Of a stretch of DNA of 64,000 bases, positions 9,593 through 16,754 are shown piece by piece. The first letter of the stretch is position 1. Each line of letters begins with the position of its first letter. The stretch is from Calothrix sp. PCC 7716 (GTDB taxonomy: Bacteria > Cyanobacteriota > Cyanobacteriia > Cyanobacteriales > Nostocaceae), in the NCBI RefSeq assembly GCF_019977735.1, contig NZ_AP025018.1, forward strand, positions 4,682,580 to 4,746,579, written 5' to 3'. Position numbers and translations under genes: made by a program. The notes under the pieces are model-generated. The model was not told where the DNA came from, did not search any database, and worked only from the letters and a program-made list of their open reading frames with translations.

Positions 9593-9970
9593 ATGTCCAA
9601 ACGACAATTTCCTCAAAGTTGTGGTGATTCTTCTGACGTTACGTACATCCAAGAAAGAATCATTATTCGGCAGTCCAATTTCAAAGTCATTGCCTACAAG
9701 TTAATGAATGGAGAGATTGCTGTACCAACTCGTAAGATGACTGCGGTAGTGCATAAACCGAAGTCGAAGGGTAAACGATTTATCGAGAGTCTGGGATATT
9801 CACCAACTCCAGTTGTTCTTCCAAATCATGTTGTCACAGATATGATTTCTATCTCATGCTTTTTCAATTTTTGCAAACACCTGAATGAATCAGGTCAAGG
9901 CAATTTTTGGACACAACTTGGCCAGCATCATTTAAAACCGTATGCAGGAGTAGGAACAATACAATGTTAG
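9593..9970 (+). CDS. Small hypothetical protein coupled to a response regulator
   Basis: A 125-residue protein of unknown family starting at ATG 9593; no strong ribosome site is visible. It is basic in the middle (KPKSKGKRFIESLGYSP) and ends in a region with several His, Gln and Gly residues. No membrane segment or signal peptide is seen. Its last seven bases overlap the start of the response regulator (the ATG lies inside ATACAATGTTAG), so the two are likely translated together. A DNA-binding or accessory regulatory role would fit the place, but nothing in the sequence proves it. Confidence 0.6.
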   Translation: MSKRQFPQSCGDSSDVTYIQERIIIRQSNFKVIAYKLMNGEIAVPTRKMTAVVHKPKSKGKRFIESLGYSPTPVVLPNHVVTDMISISCFFNFCKHLNESGQGNFWTQLGQHHLKPYAGVGTIQC

Positions 9971-10860
9971 AACAGCAACCACGCATGGAAATTTTAATGC
10001 AGTATATGAAAGCCTTAGAGCAAGAGGATATTCAAACTGCGAATCGAATCGTTGGAATGATTGGCTCAGATGTTCAATTAAAGAATGCTATTTCCGAAAT
10101 TAGCACTATTTATGAGCAAGAAAATTCCAAATCAACTGTTCCACCAAGAAAAACTCAATTATTACCAAGTAAAATTCGGGTAGTAATTATAGAAGGCAAT
10201 CCACTTGTTCGTGCTGGCATTCGCTTAATGCTTTCTGAGAGTCCAGATATAGAAATTGTTGGTGAGGCAACTTCTTATCTCGACGGTTTAAAGCTATTAC
10301 AGGAGAAACCACCTAATGTCGCACTTATAGACATTAACTTGGTTGGTGTACATGGTATGGAATTAACAAGATTGCTGCAACAAAGCGATAATCTCGTTAG
10401 GTCAATAATTTTGGGTGACTACAAAGACACAGAAACTGTTTTGTCTGCTTTTGCAATCGGCGCCGATTCCTATTGCATGAAGGACATTGAATATAATCAT
10501 CTGCTGGAAGCGATATACATTACCCACAGCGGTAAAACCTGGATAGACCCAGCAGTTGCACGAATTGTATTAGACACAGCACGAACTCGCCCCTTTGTTA
10601 TAGGTAGTACTTCTTCTATACAAGAAAACCTTCAATTCGTAGAGGAAACAGCCAAATCTTATAGTCTTACACAAAGAGAAACTCAGGTACTGCAATTTGT
10701 TGTCGCAGGCAAGAAAAATGCAGAAATTGCTGAAGAACTTAGCATCACACTTGGTACTGTCAAAAGTCATATTGGCAACCTTTATATTAAGCTAGGCGCC
10801 AATGACCGTATTCAAGCCGTGCTTTACGCTTTACGTATTGGTTTAGTGCAATTGGAATAG
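9964..10860 (+). CDS. NarL/LuxR-type response regulator
   Basis: Start at ATG 9964, behind AGGAG at 9946-9950, giving 298 residues. Residues 1-70 are an unusual extension. A receiver domain follows (IRVVIIEGNPLVRAG from 71) with the phosphoacceptor Asp in ALIDINL (about 123) and the conserved Lys in CMKDI. The C-terminus is a LuxR helix-turn-helix (LTQRETQVLQFVVAGKKNAE, then GTVKSHIGNLYIKLGA). The acidic pair expected near 77-78 is Glu-Gly, so metal binding and phosphorylation may be weak. No kinase gene lies nearby. Being between the coupling-protein genes and the relaxase genes, it may control transfer. A clean terminator follows it. Confidence 0.88.
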   Translation: MLEQQPRMEILMQYMKALEQEDIQTANRIVGMIGSDVQLKNAISEISTIYEQENSKSTVPPRKTQLLPSKIRVVIIEGNPLVRAGIRLMLSESPDIEIVGEATSYLDGLKLLQEKPPNVALIDINLVGVHGMELTRLLQQSDNLVRSIILGDYKDTETVLSAFAIGADSYCMKDIEYNHLLEAIYITHSGKTWIDPAVARIVLDTARTRPFVIGSTSSIQENLQFVEETAKSYSLTQRETQVLQFVVAGKKNAEIAEELSITLGTVKSHIGNLYIKLGANDRIQAVLYALRIGLVQLE

Positions 10861-10873
10861 TATTACCAAGCGT

Positions 10874-10908
10874 GGCGACAATTACGCGCAAGTTGTCGCC
10901 CTGTTTTT
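10874..10908 (+). terminator. Intrinsic terminator of the response-regulator operon
   Basis: Arms GGCGACAA (10874-10881) and TTGTCGCC (10893-10900) form a perfect 8-bp stem, followed by CTGTTTTT. It starts 14 bases after the stop of the regulator and faces the 3' end of the relaxase gene. Confidence 0.85.
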
Positions 10909-10930
10909 CCCAAGGTTGTCAACACTTCAA

Positions 10931-11953
10931 TCAAGTAAGTTCAAGCTCAAGCTGGCGCCGACGTGAATTACTTTGAAGCGTCAATGCTGCTTGTGTCGGG
11001 TTATTTGAGCTTGAAGTATTTAAATCTAAATTGTTAGGATGATGCTTGATTTTATCAATCAACTCATCTGACAAATCTTTGTGATTAGTACGAAGCACAA
11101 TTGCATCGACATCTTGTTCAAAGTTAATTTTGACACCTCGTGCTAAAAGTCCTTTGATTGTGCAGGCTTTTGTGTTTCTACCTAATTTACTTCCCTGAAA
11201 AGCTACAGAACCTACTGAGTAAGAGATGCCTTGTATTGCCCCATCATTCTCAACTTTGAATTGAGTTTCTACACCTTCTAACTCAAGCTGATTAACGAAT
11301 TGAGTCATTGTCATCTCTGGTTTAATAACAGCTTCTATTGTATTTTGGATTTTTTCTAATGCACTATAATTTGCTTGTTGGCGCCAAGTCTGCCACCGGG
11401 GATACTCCCCGTGGCGAGCTTGGCGCCGTAACCCTTTATCAAATTCTTCTTGTTCTCGTCGCATTCGTCGTTTCTGACCACAACTAGGCGCCGCATGTTC
11501 TACTTCCCAAGAACATGGTACTGGTGTCAAATTAAACTGCGATTCTAAATTCCTCAAAACTTTTTCTAATCGCCGCTTATCGTACCAGTCAGACACACAC
11601 TCGCCATCAATATTGATACGACTGGCGCCTATATGTATGTGAAAGTGGTCACAGTTATCATGAGTAGCTGCAAAATACAGGTTTTTGTCAAACCCCATAC
11701 CTTTCATGGCGCCCTTTACAATTTCTTGTAATTGTTGTGTTGGTGGTTTTTCCCCTTGTGCGAAACTGATACTGATATGGCTAACAGGAGACTTGACTCT
11801 GGGGTTAAGTTGTTGAGTCGCGGTCAATTGTCTATAAAAATCTTGTGGGGTCTCTCCCGCAAGGTTAGTGCAGACAAGTTCCGCTTCTTCTTTTTCGAGA
11901 ATATATTTAGTCAACCCAGCAAAATGCTTACCTTTTTTAACCTTCCCAATCAT
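10931..11953 (-). CDS. MOBP-type relaxase (MobA/VirD2 family)
   Basis: The 340-residue protein opens with MIGKVKKGKHFAGLTKYIL, the usual start of MobA/VirD2 relaxases, with a candidate catalytic Tyr at 17. The metal-binding motif is HDNCDHFHIHIGASRI (His 98, 103, 105, 107). Relaxases nick oriT and pilot the strand into the recipient. The start overlaps mobC by 17 bases, so the two are coupled. It ends at a normal length for small MOBP enzymes and has no helicase or primase tail. Residues about 176-191 are encoded by a 50-bp palindromic element that stays in frame (see the repeat at 11378-11427). Nothing suggests inactivation. Confidence 0.88.
   Translation of the reverse strand: MIGKVKKGKHFAGLTKYILEKEEAELVCTNLAGETPQDFYRQLTATQQLNPRVKSPVSHISISFAQGEKPPTQQLQEIVKGAMKGMGFDKNLYFAATHDNCDHFHIHIGASRINIDGECVSDWYDKRRLEKVLRNLESQFNLTPVPCSWEVEHAAPSCGQKRRMRREQEEFDKGLRRQARHGEYPRWQTWRQQANYSALEKIQNTIEAVIKPEMTMTQFVNQLELEGVETQFKVENDGAIQGISYSVGSVAFQGSKLGRNTKACTIKGLLARGVKINFEQDVDAIVLRTNHKDLSDELIDKIKHHPNNLDLNTSSSNNPTQAALTLQSNSRRRQLELELT
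11378..11427. repeat. Palindromic GGCGCC-ended element inside the relaxase gene
   Basis: A 50-bp imperfect palindrome begins TTGGCGCCAAG and ends CTTGGCGCC, with inner arms CCGGGGA/TACTCCCC-like around the centre. A very similar 50-bp copy is in mobC (11983-12032), and a third with an extra inner palindrome is at 21233-21324. This copy is translated without a stop, adding residues such as ARHGEYPRWQTW. Confidence 0.8.
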
Positions 11954-12362
11954 CGTTTTCCTCCTGTTTTATATTTGAAGCGTTGGTGCCAAGCTCCTGA
12001 AGGGGATACTCCTCGGTGGCAGACTTGGCGCCGAGAATTAAATGTAATCGTATTTGGGAAATTTGTTTGATTAATTCCTCAATCATGATAGGGTTAATTG
12101 CTTGCGGTATTAAACCATTATCCATAGCGCTATTCTGAGTTTGAGCAATACACTTAATATCTTCGGCAATCTTTAACAACTGCCAGTAGCATTGCCAGTT
12201 TACCTGTGGAATACTCTTGACGCGGGATTTTGCTATGCGGCGCCTAACTAGCTCTGCTTTACTAATACCCAGAGAATCTGCTTGTTGTACTAAAGAATCA
12301 TTCTGCTCTTTAGTAAGCAGCATCTCAAATCTAACCGTTTGTTGTTTTGGTTTGGCTGACAT
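11937..12362 (-). CDS. MobC-like mobilisation accessory protein
   Basis: A 141-residue basic protein with a ribbon-helix-helix style N-terminus (QTVRFEMLLTKEQNDSLVQQ, then LGISKAELVRRRIAKSR) and a helical C-terminus (MIEELIKQISQIRLHLIL). This is the layout of MobC proteins, which bind oriT and help the relaxase open the strands. It is immediately upstream of, and overlaps, the relaxase gene. Residues about 110-126 (GAKSATEEYPLQELGTN) come from a palindromic element read in frame near the C-terminus. The ATG at 12362 is the first start. The AT-rich region upstream is the natural place to look for oriT. Confidence 0.8.
   Translation of the reverse strand: MSAKPKQQTVRFEMLLTKEQNDSLVQQADSLGISKAELVRRRIAKSRVKSIPQVNWQCYWQLLKIAEDIKCIAQTQNSAMDNGLIPQAINPIMIEELIKQISQIRLHLILGAKSATEEYPLQELGTNASNIKQEENDDWEG
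11983..12032. repeat. Palindromic element inside mobC
   Basis: Second copy of the 50-bp element: begins TTGGTGCCAAGCTC, centre GGGGATACTCC, ends AGACTTGGCGCC. It is read in frame near the end of mobC. The left GGCGCC has changed to GGTGCC. Confidence 0.78.
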
Positions 12363-12681
12363 TTTTAATCTGAATGCTAATATTTGACAAGCTTTGTTAA
12401 ATTAATAATATACAAATCTTTATTCTTTAATCTACGTAGTGTCAACTATATTTTATTATAGACACATCTGATAATCTATCTTAATATATTTATAAAAATA
12501 TCAAAAATTTATAAATTAATTATCTCTATTATTTTGTGTAGATAATTACAGAAATTCCTGTATGATTAAGAAAAATGTAACTGTTAAAATTATCAATGAC
12601 CGATAATATACCGAAGCTTTTGTATCTTGATGACCTTTCTCAATCAAAGGCAGTTATGCTGACACTTAAATTCTGAAAGCA
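12363..12681. other. AT-rich region upstream of mobC, candidate oriT region
   Basis: About 320 bases with no gene, very AT-rich. A bulged hairpin with arms GTGTC and GACAC extended by TATA/TATA lies at about 12439-12466. It sits just before the mobC-relaxase pair, where MOBP plasmids often keep oriT. No known nick sequence was recognised, so this is a location guess. Confidence 0.25.
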
Positions 12682-13329
12682 TCAAGCTTTTAAGTGAGTA
12701 GATGGTAGTTCTCTATAGTTATGATTCTCTATTTGTTGAAATTTAGGTAAAAACTCATCTTGAATGCAAGCCTTTAAATACTGTTGTTTATTAACTTTTT
12801 GACCATTTACATAATATTGAGGAAACCCGCGACGTAAAGAATTTTTTTGATTCCATTCTCGATAAATTCCATGTTCGATATCATCTTTAAAATGCTGTTC
12901 TCTCCAAACTGTTTTATTATCATCATACCACCATCGCTCATAACCGTGACGCTTGCCATCTTTTAAATGCCTTTCTTCTGAGATAATACTTTTTGCTGAA
13001 TACCATAAATCAACTCCCGTACCATGATTCATCTCATAACTACCGATTAAATTACCATCATCATCATATTGTTTAGTGATTCCATGTTCTTTGCCATCAA
13101 TATAAAACCCTAATTCACACAAATTACCATTCTCATGCCAAGTCCGAAATAAACCGTGCATTTTCTCGTTTTTTATACTATATTCCATACATACTTGATT
13201 TTCATGCCAAGCACGATAGGCAATTTTTTCGTCATCAAGGTAGTAATGTGCTGATTCTTTTTCCCCGTTAATCGAATATTTTATAACTTTTTCAATCGCG
13301 TCTAGAGGAATTAAATTTTCGCTACCCAA
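12682..13329 (-). CDS. MORN-repeat protein, YwqK-antitoxin-like
   Basis: A 215-residue protein made of MORN_2 type repeats: NEKMHGLFRTWHENGNLCEL, DGKEHGITKQYDDDGNLIGS, DGKRHGYERWWYDDNKTVWR and DDIEHGIYREWNQKN. The start is a TTG at 13329, supported by AGGAG 8 bases upstream; the first in-frame ATG would remove part of the protein. Such proteins are often annotated as YwqK-family antitoxins, though many stand alone. No toxin gene adjoins it here. The 3' end faces the candidate oriT region. Family confident, role unknown. Confidence 0.8.
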   Translation of the reverse strand: MGSENLIPLDAIEKVIKYSINGEKESAHYYLDDEKIAYRAWHENQVCMEYSIKNEKMHGLFRTWHENGNLCELGFYIDGKEHGITKQYDDDGNLIGSYEMNHGTGVDLWYSAKSIISEERHLKDGKRHGYERWWYDDNKTVWREQHFKDDIEHGIYREWNQKNSLRRGFPQYYVNGQKVNKQQYLKACIQDEFLPKFQQIENHNYRELPSTHLKA

Positions 13330-13902
13330 GCTAAAAACTCCTGTAAAAATTTGTATTACTTATATGCTACATGAGTTGATTGTAGCAGTTTTTCCCCTTA
13401 TAGCGCTTAATATCTCCTGCGACAAGCGTGTCGTGCGCGTTAAAGGCGCCACGACCAAAAACTTTAACTCATTATTATGAATGAAAGGCGCCTTTCTTAA
13501 GTGTTGTGGGTTTGAAATTTAAATCAAGTTTTTCGTTGTGCTGTAACATAGACGTGCATAAACGTTTGCGTAAATTAACAAGTCAACTTGCCGGAAGCAT
13601 TCCTCAAAAAACAATTTTATTTTTATCTGGGTAAATAAATACGGATGTCACCACTGCTTGCTCCTTTAAAAGATAGCGCTACTATGTCGGTTTGAACCCA
13701 TACATTGAGGAAAATCAACAGCAGGAATTTGCCAGGAATTGTGTGTACCACTAACTTGATAGTGGACTTAATGTTCCTGGCAAATTCCTGCTAAATAGTT
13801 GTACGACTATGGTCATAGAAAAAATATAGACTCCCGTCGCATTCACTTTTTTATTTGATGCTGCTAATGTGAGACAAATGCCATCAACTCTTGTGAGTGC
13901 TT
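13330..13902. other. Gene-free region upstream of the partition cluster
   Basis: About 570 bases without a gene. It has two GGCGCC sites at 13446 and 13487 (the second in the 14-bp palindrome GAAAGGCGCCTTTC) and the long hairpin at 13720-13792. The promoter of parM and a centromere-like site are expected here. Confidence 0.4.
13720..13792. repeat. 73-bp nested inverted repeat ahead of parM, candidate centromere or control element
   Basis: Outer arms AGCAGGAATTTGCCAGGAA (13720-13738) and its exact complement (13774-13792) are 19-bp perfect inverted repeats. Inside lie CCACTA (13748-13753) and TAGTGG (13760-13765). It ends 110 bases before the ParM start. ParMRC systems keep their centromere upstream of parM, but that is usually direct repeats, so a regulatory or MITE-like origin is equally possible. 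Confidence 0.5.
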
Positions 13903-15045
13903 ATGAGCAAATTAAACCTAGAGCAGTTACCAGACGTTATATTGACGCTGGACTTTGGTGGGAGTGGAACAAAGGGAATTGTACAAATTAAAGGAGGTAG
14001 ACCTTACTCAATATGGATGGAACCTGCCGTTATTGAAGCAACTCCAGCATCGCTTGGATTTCAAACTCGGAACTTGGGTAATGCTTATCCAGAAAATACA
14101 GCTTGGGTAGGAATAGGCAAAGATTATCGAGCAGTTGGTTACTTGGCACGTAGTAGTTACGGCGCCACACCAGGATTAAGACCACGAAAATTTGAGTTAG
14201 CTGTATATAAAACGCTGGGTGCGGTGTGGGTGATAAAGCAGAAGCATAAATTACCTGAATCTTTTCAGATATCTTTGGCGCTGCTACTACCACCAGGAGA
14301 ATTTGAAGATTCAGCTTTGCTTAAGCCAATGCTCAAAGATGCTTTGATTGAGTTTGATACACCAACGGGAATTTTAAACGCTAGCTTAGTTGGCTATGAA
14401 TGTTTTCCAGAAGGCGCCGGGATTTATGCGATGTATTGTAAGAACACAGGCGAAGCAATTCGACGTAAGGTTATCGCAATCGTGATGTTGGGATACCGTA
14501 ACGCATCGGTGATAATTTCTCGACGCGGTATTTTGAACCGGGGTAAAACCACCAATTTAGGTATGGCGAAGATGGTTGAAAAGGTTATGGAGCGGACATC
14601 AGGACTAGAGGTTGAGCAATTAACTCAAGCAATAGTTAATGCTGCTTTTGAACTAAAACCTCAACATTTTTATAGTATTTGCACCTCAAATAGTCATCAA
14701 GATTCTGATGTCGAGAAAATAATATCCGCTGTAAGTACTTCGAGAGCAGAGTATGTAATTACGCTCTTCGACTGGTTAAAAGAAGTACTACCACATCCTA
14801 ACGAATTAGACGAATTAATTATCTGTGGCGGTACGGCTGATTATCTACGTACAGAACTTGATGATATGTTTCCTGTAACACCTATTGAGTGGCATGGTGG
14901 TGTTGAGATTCCGCAAAGTCTCAATGAAAAATGGTTGGGTAATCGTCTTGCTGATGTTTGGGCACTATCTGTTTATCACCGCATCAAAGTTAAAGCAATT
15001 AGTAGAGGAGAGAAGGAGGGAGGGAGTGAGAGAGTGAGAGAGTGA
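13903..15045 (+). CDS. parM: Actin-like plasmid segregation ATPase, ParM family
   Basis: The 380-residue protein has the actin-fold phosphate-1 loop DFGGSGTKGIVQIKGG (about 17-32), a phosphate-2-like strand KVIAIVMLGYRNASV, and the adenosine motif DELIICGGTADYL. Length fits ParM/StbA proteins, which form filaments that push plasmid copies apart. ATG 13903 is preferred to a GTG two codons earlier. The last residues (RGEKEGGSERVRE) are translated from a GA-rich inverted repeat that marks the edge of an inserted element, so the native C-terminus has been replaced or extended. A candidate ParR and a ParA follow. Confidence 0.82.
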   Translation: MSKLNLEQLPDVILTLDFGGSGTKGIVQIKGGRPYSIWMEPAVIEATPASLGFQTRNLGNAYPENTAWVGIGKDYRAVGYLARSSYGATPGLRPRKFELAVYKTLGAVWVIKQKHKLPESFQISLALLLPPGEFEDSALLKPMLKDALIEFDTPTGILNASLVGYECFPEGAGIYAMYCKNTGEAIRRKVIAIVMLGYRNASVIISRRGILNRGKTTNLGMAKMVEKVMERTSGLEVEQLTQAIVNAAFELKPQHFYSICTSNSHQDSDVEKIISAVSTSRAEYVITLFDWLKEVLPHPNELDELIICGGTADYLRTELDDMFPVTPIEWHGGVEIPQSLNEKWLGNRLADVWALSVYHRIKVKAISRGEKEGGSERVRE

Positions 15046-15538
15046 GGGAGGGAAATAGCTAATTATTGTTTTTGATAATCCAATTTTCGGAGTTGTGTAT
15101 CATGGTTACTAACATACCAAGTATTGAATTGTATGTTTTATAAATTTCTCTTCCTTCTTCCGCACTCAAATAATTACATTGAACCGCAAATTCTATCCAA
15201 GTCTGGGTTTCTGCTGCTTCCGCTGTGCAATCACTCAACTTAGCGACAAAAGCTGCTTGATACATACGTTTACGCCATGCCTCTGCAAGATTTGCACAAA
15301 CAGAACGAGAAGACCTTCTCATCTGGTCTATCAGAGAATAGCGTTCTTCAACAGGAAACTTTTTAGAATACTCAAATATTTGCATAGCAGCATCAAAGGC
15401 TGTTTTATAGACTTCCAAATCTTTATGGCTTTTGATTGATTGCCGAACCATCTTTAACCCCTGAATATGATAGTACTAGGATACCACAAATTTCTTTCCC
15501 TCCCTCTCTCACTCTCTCCCTCCCTCACTCCTCCTTCA
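15005..15538. mobile_element. Small element: four-helix-bundle gene between GA-rich inverted repeats
   Basis: GA-rich repeats at 15005-15057 (GGAGGGAGGGAGTGAGAGAG and similar) and their CT-rich complement at 15491-15538 enclose one gene on the minus strand. The left repeat runs into the end of parM and the right repeat ends just before the start of the next gene, so the unit looks inserted between parM and its partner. The repeats are low-complexity (STRR-like), and no transposase is present, so mobility would have to be supplied elsewhere. Confidence 0.6.
15059..15451 (-). CDS. Four-helix-bundle protein (23S rRNA intervening-sequence family)
   Basis: A 130-residue protein with the family hallmarks: SHKDLEVYKTAFDAAMQIF at the N-terminus, PVEERYSLIDQMRRSSRSVC followed by NLAEAWR, and two further helices with AETQTWIEFAVQCNYLS. 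Relatives occur inside 23S rRNA intervening sequences, as accessory proteins of diversity-generating retroelements, and as free-standing genes in cyanobacteria. No reverse transcriptase is nearby. The gene is opposite in strand to the partition genes and is enclosed by GA-rich inverted repeats. Start at ATG 15451. Its function is unproven; RNA binding is the usual suggestion. Confidence 0.85.
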   Translation of the reverse strand: MVRQSIKSHKDLEVYKTAFDAAMQIFEYSKKFPVEERYSLIDQMRRSSRSVCANLAEAWRKRMYQAAFVAKLSDCTAEAAETQTWIEFAVQCNYLSAEEGREIYKTYNSILGMLVTMIHNSENWIIKNNN

Positions 15539-15540
15539 TT

Positions 15541-15990
15541 ATGGGTACAATAACTGATTTTAAATGGCGCCATCAGCCACGATTGGATTCGGACAATGCA
15601 AAATTACTTAGTTACATCCAAAATAAAACTTTGCATCGGTCTCAAGACAAAACAGCAATGATAATTTCTGCTCTTACTGCTTATTATTTACCGTTAGCAT
15701 TATATAGCGAAGGTAATTATTCTCGTGAAAAATTGGAATTAGCATTTTTCGATTCGGTAAATGCAATTACAAATCACCTCAAATACTTATGTACTATAAT
15801 TCAGGTAGAGGAAGGAAAAGTAAATCGTATTTTGTACAGTGCATTTGGAGGGGTGGCAACCGAAGTTGATAACTCCCAAGAATTGGTGCCTTATCAAATG
15901 CCAACACCTGATATAGAGGACGAAGTGGATAATTTTGAACTGCAAATGTGGAATTTAGCAGGAATCACAACTGATAGTGAAATATTTTGA
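15541..15990 (+). CDS. Candidate centromere-binding partner of ParM (ParR-like)
   Basis: The ATG at 15541 (MGTITDFKWRHQPR) is used; an earlier in-frame start would translate the CT-rich repeat. The 149-residue product is helical, with DKTAMIISALTAYYLPLALY followed by a long helix with NAITNHLKYLCTIIQVEE. Small size and position after parM suggest the DNA-binding adaptor ParR, but sequence evidence is thin. No purine-rich ribosome site precedes the start because the inserted repeat is pyrimidine-rich on this strand, so the insertion may have removed the native signal. The last bases are close to the ParA gene. Confidence 0.5.
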   Translation: MGTITDFKWRHQPRLDSDNAKLLSYIQNKTLHRSQDKTAMIISALTAYYLPLALYSEGNYSREKLELAFFDSVNAITNHLKYLCTIIQVEEGKVNRILYSAFGGVATEVDNSQELVPYQMPTPDIEDEVDNFELQMWNLAGITTDSEIF

Positions 15991-16012
15991 GAATGGAGAT
16001 GCAATACAACAT

Positions 16013-16750
16013 ATGGGCAGAATACATCTAATCGATGGAGAAAAAGGAGGTGTCGGGAAGTCGCTGTTCGCGCGCGTCATGGTGCAGTATGCAATTAACA
16101 AAAAGTTGGAACACGCTTTGGTTGATGCGGATATAACGAATCAAGATGTAAAACGATTCTATCCCACTGCAGTTGATGCCGAATTTAGCGAAGCTCTAAA
16201 TAAGGGAGATAAAGCAGATGTTATTTTTGAATTAGCTCGAAAAAAACCTGTTATTGTCAACCTTCCAGCAAACGTGTTTCCAAAAGTAAATAATTGGATT
16301 CATAGGGGAAAATTATTAGAGGTTGCCTCGAAGTATGGTGTGGATGTATGTAAATGGTTTATTTGTGATGGAGGTTTTGAGTCGATTGACTTATTCCATC
16401 AATCAATTAATTTACATAAGGACAAAATGCTGCATGTCTTTGTCAGAAATTTAGGGAAAACAGACGATTGGAGTTTTCTTCAGGAAAATCATGCTTACAA
16501 AACAATCACAAACAAGTATAAAAATACTTTAAAAATCATTGATTTTCCTTTACTGTATCCGGGTGATAGATATTTTATTGACTCAAATAAGTTTCGGTTC
16601 GATGCTCCTAATATCGAAGAGACGATGCCAATTATGTCACAGCAGCGACTGTCTACTTTCTTGGAGGAATCACATCTAGCTATTGAACGCACGCAGCTTT
16701 GGTCAAAAGAGAAACAACCATTAAAACAAAACTTAGATGTAAAAAGTTAA
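16013..16750 (+). CDS. parA: ParA/MinD-type ATPase
   Basis: Starting at ATG 16013, the 245-residue protein begins MGRIHLIDGEKGGVGKS, a deviant Walker A with the signature Lys (KGGVGKS, 11-17), followed by ALVDADITNQDVKRFYP (Walker A' region). ParA ATPases bind DNA and position plasmids or complexes. The later motifs are less typical (ICDGGFESIDLFHQSI), as in plasmid and conjugation-linked members. A GGAGA lies 13 bases before the start. It follows the candidate ParR by 22 bases and leads into two unknown genes. Having both a ParM and a ParA in one cluster is unusual. Confidence 0.8.
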   Translation: MGRIHLIDGEKGGVGKSLFARVMVQYAINKKLEHALVDADITNQDVKRFYPTAVDAEFSEALNKGDKADVIFELARKKPVIVNLPANVFPKVNNWIHRGKLLEVASKYGVDVCKWFICDGGFESIDLFHQSINLHKDKMLHVFVRNLGKTDDWSFLQENHAYKTITNKYKNTLKIIDFPLLYPGDRYFIDSNKFRFDAPNIEETMPIMSQQRLSTFLEESHLAIERTQLWSKEKQPLKQNLDVKS

Positions 16751-16754
16751 CTTT

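Noticed and set aside
11732..12070. Plus-strand frame across the relaxase/mobC junction
   Set aside because: Antisense to two well-supported overlapping genes; its residues come from the palindromic element and reverse-strand codons.
15059..15451. Accessory gene of a diversity-generating retroelement
   Set aside because: No reverse transcriptase, template repeat or variable-region gene is nearby; the gene has its own inverted-repeat ends.
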